Shown here piece after piece: positions 18,180-25,948 of a DNA stretch of 64,000 nt. The first letter of the stretch is position 1; each line of letters starts with the position of its first letter. Both the position numbers and the translations under genes were made by a program. This DNA comes from Pseudomonas helvetica (GTDB lineage: Bacteria > Pseudomonadota > Gammaproteobacteria > Pseudomonadales > Pseudomonadaceae). The stretch spans positions 6,211,001 to 6,275,000 of the forward strand of contig NZ_CP150917.1 of assembly GCF_039908645.1 (NCBI RefSeq). Direction: 5' to 3'. The notes under the pieces are model-generated. The model was not told the origin of the DNA. It saw nothing but the letters and a program-made list of their open reading frames with translations, and made no database searches.

Positions 18180-18599
18180 TCATGAATAAAACGTCCTGTA
18201 GACCGCTATCGTCAGCCCCGCCACCACATAGCCGACGATGAGTACATACGGAATGAAAACCACCCAACCGAACATCAATGCAATGTTACTGGAGGAACCA
18301 CAGAGCATTTTTGCCAACCCGAAGATCATCCACGGTGCCGCGTAAAACGGGATGAATACCAACGGTCCGAGCCAGATTCGGTTGAGTATCCGCTGCTCGC
18401 TCTTGCCACGCAGAAGGCGCATTTCCACCAGGGCAAAAGCGATATAAGCGGGAATGCCAAAAGCCAATCCGAAGGTCTCGAACAACTCGACGGTTGTAGG
18501 AAAATTGCTCAGCCGATCTTCCAGCACCATCAGCAGGAGTACGACCAGCGGAATCCACAGGGCGGTGACAAGCAGTCGGCGGCGACCTGCATTGATCAC
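18180..18599 (-). CDS. Four-helix inner-membrane protein of unknown function
   Basis: 139 residues with four predicted membrane helices (about 8-27, 42-60, 77-95, 105-130), no recognised domain. Its ATG overlaps the stop of the preceding gene (ATGA). It is the last gene of a three-gene coupled module (19236 to 18180) of small membrane proteins. The plus-strand frame that overlaps its end is discussed under findings. Confidence 0.7.
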   Translation of the reverse strand: MINAGRRRLLVTALWIPLVVLLLMVLEDRLSNFPTTVELFETFGLAFGIPAYIAFALVEMRLLRGKSEQRILNRIWLGPLVFIPFYAAPWMIFGLAKMLCGSSSNIALMFGWVVFIPYVLIVGYVVAGLTIAVYRTFYS

Positions 18600-19021
18600 G
18601 CGTTTGCCCCTTTAACAGGGTCTGCAGGTGTTGCCCGTCGCATGAAGGTGCGCCTTTCCCAGCGCAACTCAATGACTTGCGTCGCCAAAATCGCCAACAA
18701 CGTGACACATCCCTGAGCCACACCATAAAACAGCGCCCTTAGCGGACTTTCAGGCAGCATCCAGAGCAGGATGAAGCCGACCATCACGCTCAGCAGCAGG
18801 AGCTTGGCCACGAGATTCGGCACCAGTGCAATCACCAGATTGACGACCAGAAATATATAAAAGAGCGCGTAGCTCGCCATTCCGATAGCAACACCATGCG
18901 AGGTGAAACCTTGGTTCAAAGCTGTGTAGCCAATCACCACCGCTTTATTCAGAAACGCGTAGGCAACACAGCCCAGGGCGTGGAAAAACAGGCACAGGGA
19001 CAGGCGGACGTATTTATTCAT
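18596..19021 (-). CDS. Four-helix membrane protein, paralogue of 21410-21796
   Basis: 141 residues, four hydrophobic helices. GFTSHGVAIG, VPNLVAK and LPESPLRA match GFTARGVAIG, MPTLVAK and LPENPVRA in the protein encoded at 21410-21796, so the two genes are paralogues. It is coupled by ATGA to the 72-residue gene upstream and to the next gene downstream. Function unknown; a membrane immunity role is an inference from location. Confidence 0.72.
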   Translation of the reverse strand: MNKYVRLSLCLFFHALGCVAYAFLNKAVVIGYTALNQGFTSHGVAIGMASYALFYIFLVVNLVIALVPNLVAKLLLLSVMVGFILLWMLPESPLRALFYGVAQGCVTLLAILATQVIELRWERRTFMRRATPADPVKGANA

Positions 19022-19236
19022 GCCGGATTAATAGTCCCGTAGTAGGAACCCGCGACTTGCATGGCGACAACAATCGCTAATGCAATGAACGTCAGTGCTC
19101 GGTGCAGGCGCGACTCTCGGATGCCCCGATGCAGTGCCGTCAAGAGCAGTACCAGACAGAACATGGCCAGGCTGCCAAACAAATCATTGTCGGCCACAAC
19201 GGCCAGGTAACCTTCTATTTCACTTGGTATAAGCAT
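19018..19236 (-). CDS. Small two-helix membrane protein, paralogue of 19803-20021
   Basis: 72 residues, MLIPSEIEGYLAVVADNDLF then two membrane helices. It aligns end to end with the 72-residue product at 19803-20021 (shared EIEGYLAVV.D.DLFG and LHRALTF-like segments). It follows a decayed copy of another array gene by five bases and overlaps the next gene by four. Confidence 0.72.
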   Translation of the reverse strand: MLIPSEIEGYLAVVADNDLFGSLAMFCLVLLLTALHRGIRESRLHRALTFIALAIVVAMQVAGSYYGTINPA

Positions 19237-19241
19237 GTCTG

Positions 19242-19330
19242 TCAGTTTTCCATGTGTGTATAAGGTGTATTACTGATGAATACGTTCAGCCAACTTTTTC
19301 CCACGGCGGCATTGAAATAGTGAATGTCAT
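19242..19330 (-). pseudogene. Frameshifted C-terminal remnant of the 20027-20458 family
   Basis: From an ATG at 19330 (overlapping the previous stop as ATGA) the frame reads MTFTISMPPWEK and then needs a shift to continue SWLNVFISNTPYTHMEN, stop. This matches the end of the intact gene at 20027-20458 (RTFDIAMPKWEWHWLNIF, ISNTPYVHMED). Like that gene, it is followed at once by a 72-residue membrane gene, so it marks a duplication that has since decayed. Confidence 0.7.
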
Positions 19331-19710
19331 GGGCAAAAAGACGCATCGTTGATCGTCCACTCACGCTGAGTGCCGTCATTCATTTTTTTCACGCCGCTCA
19401 AGCGCTGTCGCAACTGAGCACCGTCAACCACCTTGGTGCCGACAGCATCGGTGATGGTCAGCGAATAGTTGCCCGGTATTTGTTCGATCACGTCTTCGCC
19501 ATAAGAGGCAAAGCTCGCCACCAAGGCGCGCGATCCTGCTTCGGCCTTCACGTTGCGCTCCAGTGAATGCAGATTGGAGCTGTTGGAAATCTTCATTTCC
19601 AACGGTTGGTCGCAGCGGTTTTCGACATAAACATGGTTGTTGTAAACCTGTTGTGCCGCGCAGCTAGCCAGGGAGATGAAGAGCGGGAGGATGCCAGCGA
19701 ACTTAATCAT
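19327..19710 (-). CDS. Small predicted lipoprotein
   Basis: 127 residues with a lipoprotein signal, MIKFAGILPLFISLASCAAQ (lipobox LASC, Cys17). The mature part has ENRCDQPLEMKI and ends INDASFCP, with two further Cys. An ATG at 19806 overlaps the previous stop (ATGA) and would add 32 residues before the signal. That extension contains the boundary repeat seen elsewhere in the array, so I prefer 19710, although its Shine-Dalgarno is poor. No family recognised. Confidence 0.65.
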   Translation of the reverse strand: MIKFAGILPLFISLASCAAQQVYNNHVYVENRCDQPLEMKISNSSNLHSLERNVKAEAGSRALVASFASYGEDVIEQIPGNYSLTITDAVGTKVVDGAQLRQRLSGVKKMNDGTQREWTINDASFCP

Positions 19711-19802
19711 CGCGTTGATAGTAGTGGTTACCGGACATGAGTGAGCTGCCTGGTATTGAATTCTGGTGAGCTCGGTACGTGCTTCGACGCGGTCTTTCAT
19801 AT

Positions 19803-20021
19803 TCATGCGAGCGGTTGATTCAGGAAGTAAGTGCCAATGCCGTACATCACCGCAAAGCCCATCAAGGTGACGAATGTCAGCGTGCAGTGAAGCTTCGAGT
19901 TCCGGCTCGCAGCGCGCAGGCCCGTCAGGGCCAAAATCAGCGCCATGCATGCGAATCTCCCGAACAAGTCGCTGTCGGAGACAACGGCCAAGTAGCCTTC
20001 TATTTCACCGCTCACAAACAT
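19803..20021 (-). CDS. Small two-helix membrane protein, paralogue of 19018-19236
   Basis: 72 residues (MFVSGEIEGYLAVVSDSDLF, then two membrane helices), clearly homologous over its length to the product of 19018-19236. It starts five bases after the stop of the 20027-20458 gene, the same junction as in the other copy. Unknown function. Confidence 0.72.
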   Translation of the reverse strand: MFVSGEIEGYLAVVSDSDLFGRFACMALILALTGLRAASRNSKLHCTLTFVTLMGFAVMYGIGTYFLNQPLA

Positions 20022-20026
20022 GTTCG

Positions 20027-20458
20027 TCAGTCTTCCATGTGGACATAGGGCGTGTTACTGATAAAAATATTTAACCAGTGCCACTCCCACTTAGGCATGG
20101 CTATATCAAATGTTCTTTCTTTCTTATTGAAATACATCCAAGCAATGCCGACCGTTTTGTCATCTTCAACCGAGCGCATATCCAGCAATTGGGTCGAATA
20201 TAATGGCGTGCGATAGACCTTTTCGGGACTCTCTCTATCAGTCACTCTCAAATACGCCATCCCGCCCAAAGTCAAGACTCGACCTACGTGAACATTTTCA
20301 AAAATGTAGCGCCCTGAAGGACTCACAATCATCGAACTCGCAGGGTAACCAAGCATTGCCTTGACAACATAAAAAAGTAAAACAAAACACGCCACCAACA
20401 CCATCAACCCTGCGATCAAGGTTCGGGGCTGCTTCCTTTTTACTGAACTGGTCATCAT
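20027..20458 (-). CDS. Membrane-anchored protein, paralogue of 20844-21257
   Basis: 143 residues: N-terminal membrane helix (about 15-38), then an exported domain with VSPSGRYIF, YLRVTDRESPEKVYRTPLYS and the ending ISNTPYVHMED. The same motifs occur in the product of 20844-21257. The ATG at 20458 overlaps the preceding stop (TGATG) and is preferred over upstream ATGs at 20482 and 20467. Unknown function; likely periplasm-facing. Confidence 0.68.
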   Translation of the reverse strand: MMTSSVKRKQPRTLIAGLMVLVACFVLLFYVVKAMLGYPASSMIVSPSGRYIFENVHVGRVLTLGGMAYLRVTDRESPEKVYRTPLYSTQLLDMRSVEDDKTVGIAWMYFNKKERTFDIAMPKWEWHWLNIFISNTPYVHMED

Positions 20459-20844
20459 CAACGACATTCCGTAACCGTCCAACTTTCCCAGCCTTCAGTA
20501 CCTGGGTACAGGATCATTTCGCCTTGAAATTCTGGAGCAACTCCGGAATTACCTTCTCGCATCCACAGATACCACTCTGACGTTTTCAATAGCTCACCAT
20601 CCGTTGAATAGACACGGTAAAAATACGGGCTGCTGAATATTTCGATGATACTCCCCACCCCACCTAACACTCTGTAATCAGCTGCATATCTGGCGATGTA
20701 GCACGTGCCTGAATCATTCCAGTATTTTTTTAATGGCTGCGCAACCCAAGAGTTCTGCACCTTCAGTCCAAGCAAAGCCAGCAGCAGTAAAACTACAACC
20801 AGCGATGAAATAAACACTGGCAGAGACAGACTTCGGTTCGACAT
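20458..20844 (-). CDS. Membrane-anchored protein of unknown function
   Basis: 128 residues: one N-terminal membrane helix (about 8-27), then an exported domain with two Cys (GTCYIARYAADYRVLGG and VTECR at the end) and YFYRVYSTDGELLKTSEWYL. It is coupled at both ends by TGATG overlaps to two genes that are paralogues of each other. No family recognised. Confidence 0.68.
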   Translation of the reverse strand: MSNRSLSLPVFISSLVVVLLLLALLGLKVQNSWVAQPLKKYWNDSGTCYIARYAADYRVLGGVGSIIEIFSSPYFYRVYSTDGELLKTSEWYLWMREGNSGVAPEFQGEMILYPGTEGWESWTVTECR

Positions 20845-21257
20845 CAGTTGGCCTCAATTTCGTAAGGCGTGTTGCTGATAAAAAAGTCCAGCCAATGCTC
20901 TCTCGGGTTGGACAACCCGAGCGTGAACTTCTTGCCCTGCTTATCAAAATCAATGAATACAACACCCACTGTTTGCGCGTCCTCAAATGCACCCATGTCC
21001 AAAGACACGTCAGAGAACAAGGGAGTGCGGTACACCTGATCGGGATGGTCACGATCGGTAAAGCGCAAGTACACGGCATCCCGAGGAGTCAGAAGGGAGC
21101 TGGCAGGAACCGACGCAATAAGATAACGGCCAGATGGACTCAGCTTCGAAACGTCGGGGACGCGAGTCAAAATCCCAATCACGATAATGGCAATTGCAAT
21201 AACCAAACTGATCATTAGCGCAGCGGCATACACCAAACATTTGCTGGCACTGTTCAT
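20844..21257 (-). CDS. Membrane-anchored protein, paralogue of 20027-20458
   Basis: 137 residues: N-terminal helix (about 7-31), then LSPSGRYLIASV, YLRFTDRDHPDQVYRTPLFS and the ending FISNTPYEIEAN. It overlaps a short tssF-like fragment upstream (ATGA) and the next gene downstream (TGATG). Unknown function. Confidence 0.68.
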   Translation of the reverse strand: MNSASKCLVYAAALMISLVIAIAIIVIGILTRVPDVSKLSPSGRYLIASVPASSLLTPRDAVYLRFTDRDHPDQVYRTPLFSDVSLDMGAFEDAQTVGVVFIDFDKQGKKFTLGLSNPREHWLDFFISNTPYEIEAN

Positions 21258-21394
21258 TTTCCAGGTATCTCAAGAGCACTCGGGACAGCCGCAACTTTCG
21301 GAAACAGCGCCAACGCCGGACTATGCTCAGCGAAACAGCGGCCCAACTGGCGAAGTGAGGTAAGTTCGCTCTGGTCGTAGTGATTAAAGGACAT
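21254..21394 (-). pseudogene. Fragment of a foreign tssF (N-terminal 30 or so residues)
   Basis: A 46-codon frame reads MSFNHYDQSELTSLRQLGRC then FAEHSPALALFPKVAA. This is the N-terminal signature of TssF baseplate proteins of other T6SS classes (MSFNHYxQxELxxLRxLGRxFAExxPALA pattern). The resident TssF (45393) starts differently ([20 protein letters not shown]). The homology stops after about 33 residues and the frame ends at the ATG of the next gene. I read it as a relic carried with the immunity-like cassette. Confidence 0.65.
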
Positions 21395-21409
21395 GGGTTG
21401 GCTGCCTGA

Positions 21410-21796
21410 TCATGAATTAGAGTAAATTTTCCGCTGGGGCATTTGTCGATCCACTATTAAACGAGTGACCAGCGCCAAAATACTCATACTGAACGTAAGC
21501 CCGCTATAGGCCATTGCACGAACCGGATTTTCTGGAAGAAAATAGAAAAGTACGATAGCGACCATCAGCACTATCGGCACAATTTTCGCCACCAACGTCG
21601 GCATAACAAATACAACAATGTTTACGAAAATAAAAAAATAAAATGTCAGTTCCGCCGTACCACCTATTGCGACCCCTCTCGCTGTAAATCCGCCCATATG
21701 AGTCTTATAAAAAACAACCCCATAATCATGGACAACGAAATACAGAGCAATCACCAACAGATAAATAATCAAACCTAAAGTAACTCTTAAAATCAT
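21410..21796 (-). CDS. Four-helix membrane protein, paralogue of 18596-19021
   Basis: 128 residues, four predicted membrane helices, sharing GFTxxGVAIG, PxLVAK and LPExPxRA with the product of 18596-19021. The ATG at 21796 overlaps the previous stop (ATGA). The region is more AT-rich than the T6SS genes around it, suggesting a different origin. Confidence 0.7.
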   Translation of the reverse strand: MILRVTLGLIIYLLVIALYFVVHDYGVVFYKTHMGGFTARGVAIGGTAELTFYFFIFVNIVVFVMPTLVAKIVPIVLMVAIVLFYFLPENPVRAMAYSGLTFSMSILALVTRLIVDRQMPQRKIYSNS

Positions 21797-22002
21797 GGCG
21801 TCCACGTTGGATGTTTGCCAGTGGTCATCGCAGCGACTGCAATCGCCCACTCTGAAAAAAGCCTACATCGACAAATTCGGTATCTCCTATGGAAGTTGGT
21901 AAGGAGAGCAAATACGATGGCGGCGCATAGCGCCAAGGCGTAGCCCGTACAGATCGTTCCCACGCAAAGCGCAGGAACGATCAAAGACCTACAACAACTC
22001 AA
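21793..22002 (-). pseudogene. Degenerate remnant resembling the 72-residue membrane gene
   Basis: The frame before 21796 ends in ATGA coupling, as the intact 72-residue genes do. Its middle (FALLTNFHRRYRICRCRLF) loosely resembles the paralogues' LLLTALHRGIRESRLHRALT segment. Its 5' part is a palindromic repeat (21952-21983) instead of the EIEGYLAVV start, and the only start is TTG. Alternatively it is non-coding: a plus-strand frame (21795-21902, 35 codons) crosses the same DNA. Confidence 0.4.
21952..21983. repeat. Palindromic GATCGTTCC repeat
   Basis: GATCGTTCCCACG and its imperfect inverse CGCAGGAACGATC form a hairpin immediately downstream of tagQ. The same sequence family flanks hcp (42789-42875). 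It lies at the junction of the T6SS locus and the membrane-protein array and replaces the 5' end of an array gene. Confidence 0.7.
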
Positions 22003-22932
22003 TCAAACATTCGGGCAAGGCACTGGTGCCCAGTCGCCCAGGTCCGGGCTTTTGCACATGCTGTTGACCTGAGTGGTGCCGGCACTGGCGACCTGCTTGC
22101 TTTCAGCCTGTTTGGCTTGGGCGGTCTGCAGGGTTTTCTCGGTGCTGACCGCTTCTTTCGGCACGGTTGGCAGCACTGGTTTTTTCGCCACTTTCACTAC
22201 TTTTTTGCTCTTGGTCGGAGTCACGACCGGTGTGGTGTCGGCGGTCGCCACGGTGACCACGTCGGTGCGCTTCACGCCGACTTGTTGCAGGTCTTTTTCG
22301 TAAGCCTGGGTGTAGTTGTTCAGGTCTTCGCTGGCTTTGCCGTTAACCGCAACGATCAGGTCGTTGGACTCTTTGAGGCCTGCGACGATTTCTGCCAGGC
22401 GCTTGTGGCCTTCGGTGTCGCTGACGGTCTTGGCCTTGCGGTCGGCGACCAGTTTGGTGAACGCGCTCTGGTAGCACTGCTGCGAAGCCTTGGCGTAAGC
22501 GGTGCTGCGGTCGATGTCGGCGGCGCTTTTGTTGACGTCGGTGGCATAGGACGCGATGCGCTGGTTGTCATCGGCGATCTGCTTCTGACGCTCGGTGTAG
22601 TAACCGGCCGCGCCGCCCGCCAGGGCACCGCCCGCTGCACCGATGGCGGCGTTGCGGCCACGGTTCTCGGAATCGGTCAGGGCGCCCAGCAGTGCACCGC
22701 CGACAGCGCCGACGGCCGCGCCGGTGACGACCGACTTGGTCATGTTCGAATCGGTGGCACGCAGGTGCTGCACCGGCTCGTAGCAGTTGGGGTAGTACTC
22801 GACCTTGGTGCTCGAGGCGACCTTGGCGGTCGGCGACGTGGCGCAACCGGTCAGTACGGTGCTGAAGCCGACGGCAATCAGCACCAAATGACGCTTGGAA
22901 AGCGAAGCAAAAGGTTTACGGGAGGAAAGCAT
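22003..22932 (-). CDS. tagQ: T6SS-associated outer-membrane lipoprotein TagQ
   Basis: 309 residues with a lipoprotein signal (lipobox LTGC, Cys about residue 18), then a glycine-zipper segment (about 60-100; TGAAVGAVGGALLGALTDSE and AAIGAAGGALAGGAAGYY). It also has a helical region and a Lys/Pro/Thr-rich tail. In P. aeruginosa TagQ is an outer-membrane lipoprotein that retains TagR and takes part in the TagQRST-PpkA activation pathway. Assignment rests on position as the last gene of tagT-tagS-tagR-tagQ. Start at 22932 is chosen so the signal is N-terminal. Confidence 0.85.
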   Translation of the reverse strand: MLSSRKPFASLSKRHLVLIAVGFSTVLTGCATSPTAKVASSTKVEYYPNCYEPVQHLRATDSNMTKSVVTGAAVGAVGGALLGALTDSENRGRNAAIGAAGGALAGGAAGYYTERQKQIADDNQRIASYATDVNKSAADIDRSTAYAKASQQCYQSAFTKLVADRKAKTVSDTEGHKRLAEIVAGLKESNDLIVAVNGKASEDLNNYTQAYEKDLQQVGVKRTDVVTVATADTTPVVTPTKSKKVVKVAKKPVLPTVPKEAVSTEKTLQTAQAKQAESKQVASAGTTQVNSMCKSPDLGDWAPVPCPNV

Positions 22933-23016
22933 AGTTGTGTTCTCTTTTAGGTTTGACCAGCTCAGCACGGCCCATCGCCGCCTGAGTCCCTTCCAAGCTT
23001 GCTGTACAACGAACGA

Positions 23017-24759
23017 TCAAGACCGCTGAGCGTTCGATGCGAGCAATTCCTTTAATATCGTCGCCGGGTCGGCTCGTCGTTGCTGACGATAATCACCGAC
23101 ATGGCGCACGAATAACGTCGCGCGCGTGACCAGGCTCTTACCCAGTACTGGCTTGCGATCCAACTCTTCCTTGATACGTTGAAGCTGCGCCTGGATCACG
23201 GCATCGGTGTAGCGCGTGCCGGTTGCCAGGTTGTCGATGTAGATCGCCACCGCGCCGTCCAGCGCGCTGCGGCCGTTGTCGATGGCCGTGGCGAACAGCT
23301 TGGCGCTGGCCTCGTCCTTGGCGTCCACGGCCTGCTGGCGACTCTTCTGCAAATTGGTCAGGCGAATGTTGTAGTTGTTGACGGTCTCGGCCACCAGGGC
23401 CGCCGACTGGATCAGGTTGCCGGCCGCTTCCTCGCGCTGCTGGGCGATCAGCGAGACGTTGCGCTTGAGCTCTTCGTTGACCAGCCCCAACTCGGCTTGC
23501 AGGCGCGGGTCGATACTGGCGGAGATGATGCTGTCCAGGCGTTTGGTCGGATCCTGGGCGTCGTCGATGGCATCGGTCAGCGAAGCCAGCCGACCTTCTT
23601 TCTGCCATTGGGTAAACAGTTCCTTGTAGCGCGAACGTGGCGCCGACAACGCGCCAATCGCAACCCGGAACCCGGTGGTTTCGTTGCTTTGCTCAGTGCC
23701 GTCGGCGGCGAACAGCGGGTACTCACGACGCATCCCGGTGAACAAGGTGCCCTCGCCTTCCAGGTAGTTACCACCCTTGACCACGAAGCCGCCGTAGGCG
23801 CCTTGGCGACGTCCGGCGTGCACGAGCTGGAAGGACTCCTGGACCATCTCGGCGGCGTTGCCGATCACGTCGAACAGGCCGATAGGGTTAGGCAGTTTGG
23901 TACCGATCGGCATCAGCCGCGCTGCCTGGCCAGTGCCACCGGCCACCTGGTTGAAGACCGCCCAGTCCGCCAGCGGCCCGTCGCCTTCGCTGCCTTCCAG
24001 ACGACGGGGAAACAGGCGCCCTTCCAGTTCCTGGCGGCTAACGGCCTGCCCGCCACGGGCAGCAAATTCCCATTCGACCTCGGTCGGCAAGCGCACAAAA
24101 CCCAGCCCGCCCTCTTCAGCCGAGGTGCCGCGACCACTCACCGGTAGCAGGTCCTTGTGGTATTTCGTCAGCCAGGCGCTGTACACCGCAGAGAAGCGTT
24201 CGGCCTCGAATCGCGACAATTTCACCTTGGGCAAACGCCCGGCCATGCCTTGCGGGACCTCGGCTTGCAAGGCCTCGCAGGCCGGTGCCGGCTCGCCGCT
24301 GGCCAACGATTGCGCCTGGGCCATGACTTCGGCGTATTGGCGGGCGGTGACCTCGTATTTGCCGATGAAATAGAGCATCGGTTTGAGCGGGGTCTTGCTG
24401 TCGGTCTTGGGCATCAACGGTGTGATGGTCTTGCCCCAATCCTTGGGCAGATCCTTGAGGGTGAACTGGCCGTTGATAAAGTCCCGGCGGTAACCGGAGA
24501 TGAACGACTGTTGATAACCGGCCTCGTCCTCACTGAATGGATAGCCGAGGCTGATCTCGCGGTCGTCCAGAGTGCCCTGGGCCAGGATGTAGACGTAACG
24601 AAACACCATCTGCCCTTCGCACGGCAGCGGCAGGCTGACGTCATCGGCTAACGGCTTGGGGTTGTCCAGTTTGTCCGTGCTTTCATCGGCACTCACCAGA
24701 CCAGCCATGCCCATGCTGGCCAGGCTCAGCGCCACGGCGGCGCCCAGTAACTTATACAT
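23017..24759 (-). CDS. tagR: T6SS regulator TagR (formylglycine-generating-enzyme-like)
   Basis: 580 residues with a signal peptide (MYKLLGAAVALSLASMGMAG). Residues about 120-380 form an SUMF1/FGE-type domain (YEVTARQYAEVM, VRLPTEVEWEFAARGG, VIGNAAEMVQESF, GFVVKGGNYLEG, ETTGFRVAIG). The C-terminal third is helical. In P. aeruginosa TagR is a periplasmic activator of PpkA. The ATG at 24759 overlaps tagS by eight bases and has an AAGGA Shine-Dalgarno; the longer frame from 24906 is rejected. Confidence 0.9.
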   Translation of the reverse strand: MYKLLGAAVALSLASMGMAGLVSADESTDKLDNPKPLADDVSLPLPCEGQMVFRYVYILAQGTLDDREISLGYPFSEDEAGYQQSFISGYRRDFINGQFTLKDLPKDWGKTITPLMPKTDSKTPLKPMLYFIGKYEVTARQYAEVMAQAQSLASGEPAPACEALQAEVPQGMAGRLPKVKLSRFEAERFSAVYSAWLTKYHKDLLPVSGRGTSAEEGGLGFVRLPTEVEWEFAARGGQAVSRQELEGRLFPRRLEGSEGDGPLADWAVFNQVAGGTGQAARLMPIGTKLPNPIGLFDVIGNAAEMVQESFQLVHAGRRQGAYGGFVVKGGNYLEGEGTLFTGMRREYPLFAADGTEQSNETTGFRVAIGALSAPRSRYKELFTQWQKEGRLASLTDAIDDAQDPTKRLDSIISASIDPRLQAELGLVNEELKRNVSLIAQQREEAAGNLIQSAALVAETVNNYNIRLTNLQKSRQQAVDAKDEASAKLFATAIDNGRSALDGAVAIYIDNLATGTRYTDAVIQAQLQRIKEELDRKPVLGKSLVTRATLFVRHVGDYRQQRRADPATILKELLASNAQRS

Positions 24760-25948
24760 CTCGGATTCCTTCAAACGCCTGGATACGCGCCACTCGCCAG
24801 CCACCACACGCCGCTGCCACAGCGCTGACGCCGAGCACGGCGACGATGGCAAACGCGTAGTGACGCGCCAGCAGATGGCTGGCGTACTCGCCTGGCATCT
24901 GCACAAATAAATGGTTCAGGCCCGATTGCGCCAGGCCATACAGCCCGACACTCAATAGGGCGGCAAGGCCGGCGCTGTACAGCGCCTGCAACACCACAAA
25001 CAAAAGCAACGCCGCCGTGGAAAACCCCAGTAGGCGCAACACCGACAAGTCTCGGCGTTTGCGCTCGACCGCCGCCAACGCGCCGGCAAAAATCGCCGCG
25101 AACGCTCCCGCCAAGGCCAATCCGGCGATGATCCAGAACACGATCGACAGGTTGCGGCTCAGCGATTGCACTTGGGCGATGGTCTGGGCCTGGGTCGAGA
25201 CCAGCAGGTTCTGCGCAGCAAAGTACTGGCGCAGCGGCTCGACATCCTTGAGGCTGCGGGCGTACAGGCGAAACGCCGGATATACCCGCTGCTCCGACAC
25301 GCCCACCGCGTCGCCTGGCCAACCGAACGCCGGCACGGCGCGGCCGTCCCGGTAATCTTCAGCCGCTTCCAGTAACGTCAAGGGCGCGAACAATCCGTCC
25401 CGGGCGAAGGCTTCCAGCGGCAGAACCTGCAGCACCTGGACGCGAGTGCGTTGCGCTTCGCCACGACCGGCCACCTGCCGGCCGACACTGGCCACCAGCC
25501 AATCACCGGCCTTGGCCCCGAGCTTTTCGGCGGCGGTCTGGCTGAGCAGGATCTGATCCAGCCCTTGGGGCACCGGAAGACTGCCGAGCAAGGGGTCGTT
25601 GGCCGCGGTGGGGATCATTTCGACGGTCACCGTCGCGGCGCCAGCGGTCAGATCCGCCGTCGCGGCAATCTGTCGGGTGCGCGGCAAGGCGAAAGCCACG
25701 TCACTGCGCTGGCTCAACTGTGCGATAAACGTGGCACTGAACCGGCCGCCACCCAGGGGGATGATTTCCCGGGTGGCCGGGTCGTTTTCCAAGCGTTCGG
25801 TCAAACTGCTGACCAGGCCGAATTTCAAGCCGAACAGCACCAGCAGCGGTGCGACCACCGCCACCAACGCCAGTACCGAACAGGCCGACAGCCACACATC
25901 GTTGCGGTAATCCTGCCAGGCCAGGGAAGCCACTAGCGTATTGCGCAT
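24752..25948 (-). CDS. tagS: T6SS-associated ABC transporter permease TagS
   Basis: 398 residues with the FtsX/MacB permease layout: one N-terminal helix (about 20-42), a large periplasmic domain, and three C-terminal helices (about 277-300, 325-345, 370-390) with ERKRRDLSVLRLLGFS between them. With TagT it forms an ABC complex needed for the threonine-phosphorylation response. The ATG at 25948 overlaps the tagT stop (TGATG). Confidence 0.9.
   Translation of the reverse strand: MRNTLVASLAWQDYRNDVWLSACSVLALVAVVAPLLVLFGLKFGLVSSLTERLENDPATREIIPLGGGRFSATFIAQLSQRSDVAFALPRTRQIAATADLTAGAATVTVEMIPTAANDPLLGSLPVPQGLDQILLSQTAAEKLGAKAGDWLVASVGRQVAGRGEAQRTRVQVLQVLPLEAFARDGLFAPLTLLEAAEDYRDGRAVPAFGWPGDAVGVSEQRVYPAFRLYARSLKDVEPLRQYFAAQNLLVSTQAQTIAQVQSLSRNLSIVFWIIAGLALAGAFAAIFAGALAAVERKRRDLSVLRLLGFSTAALLLFVVLQALYSAGLAALLSVGLYGLAQSGLNHLFVQMPGEYASHLLARHYAFAIVAVLGVSAVAAACGGWRVARIQAFEGIRDV

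Noticed and set aside
17923..18189. 88-codon plus-strand frame opposite the start of the four-gene operon
   Set aside because: Most of it is antisense to a gene with a signal peptide and good ribosome site. Only its last 40 or so codons look protein-like, and these are mentioned as part of the boundary-repeat finding instead.
21254..21394. Calling this a functional TssF
   Set aside because: Only about 33 N-terminal residues match. A TssF needs about 600 residues, and the intact one is at 45393-47252.
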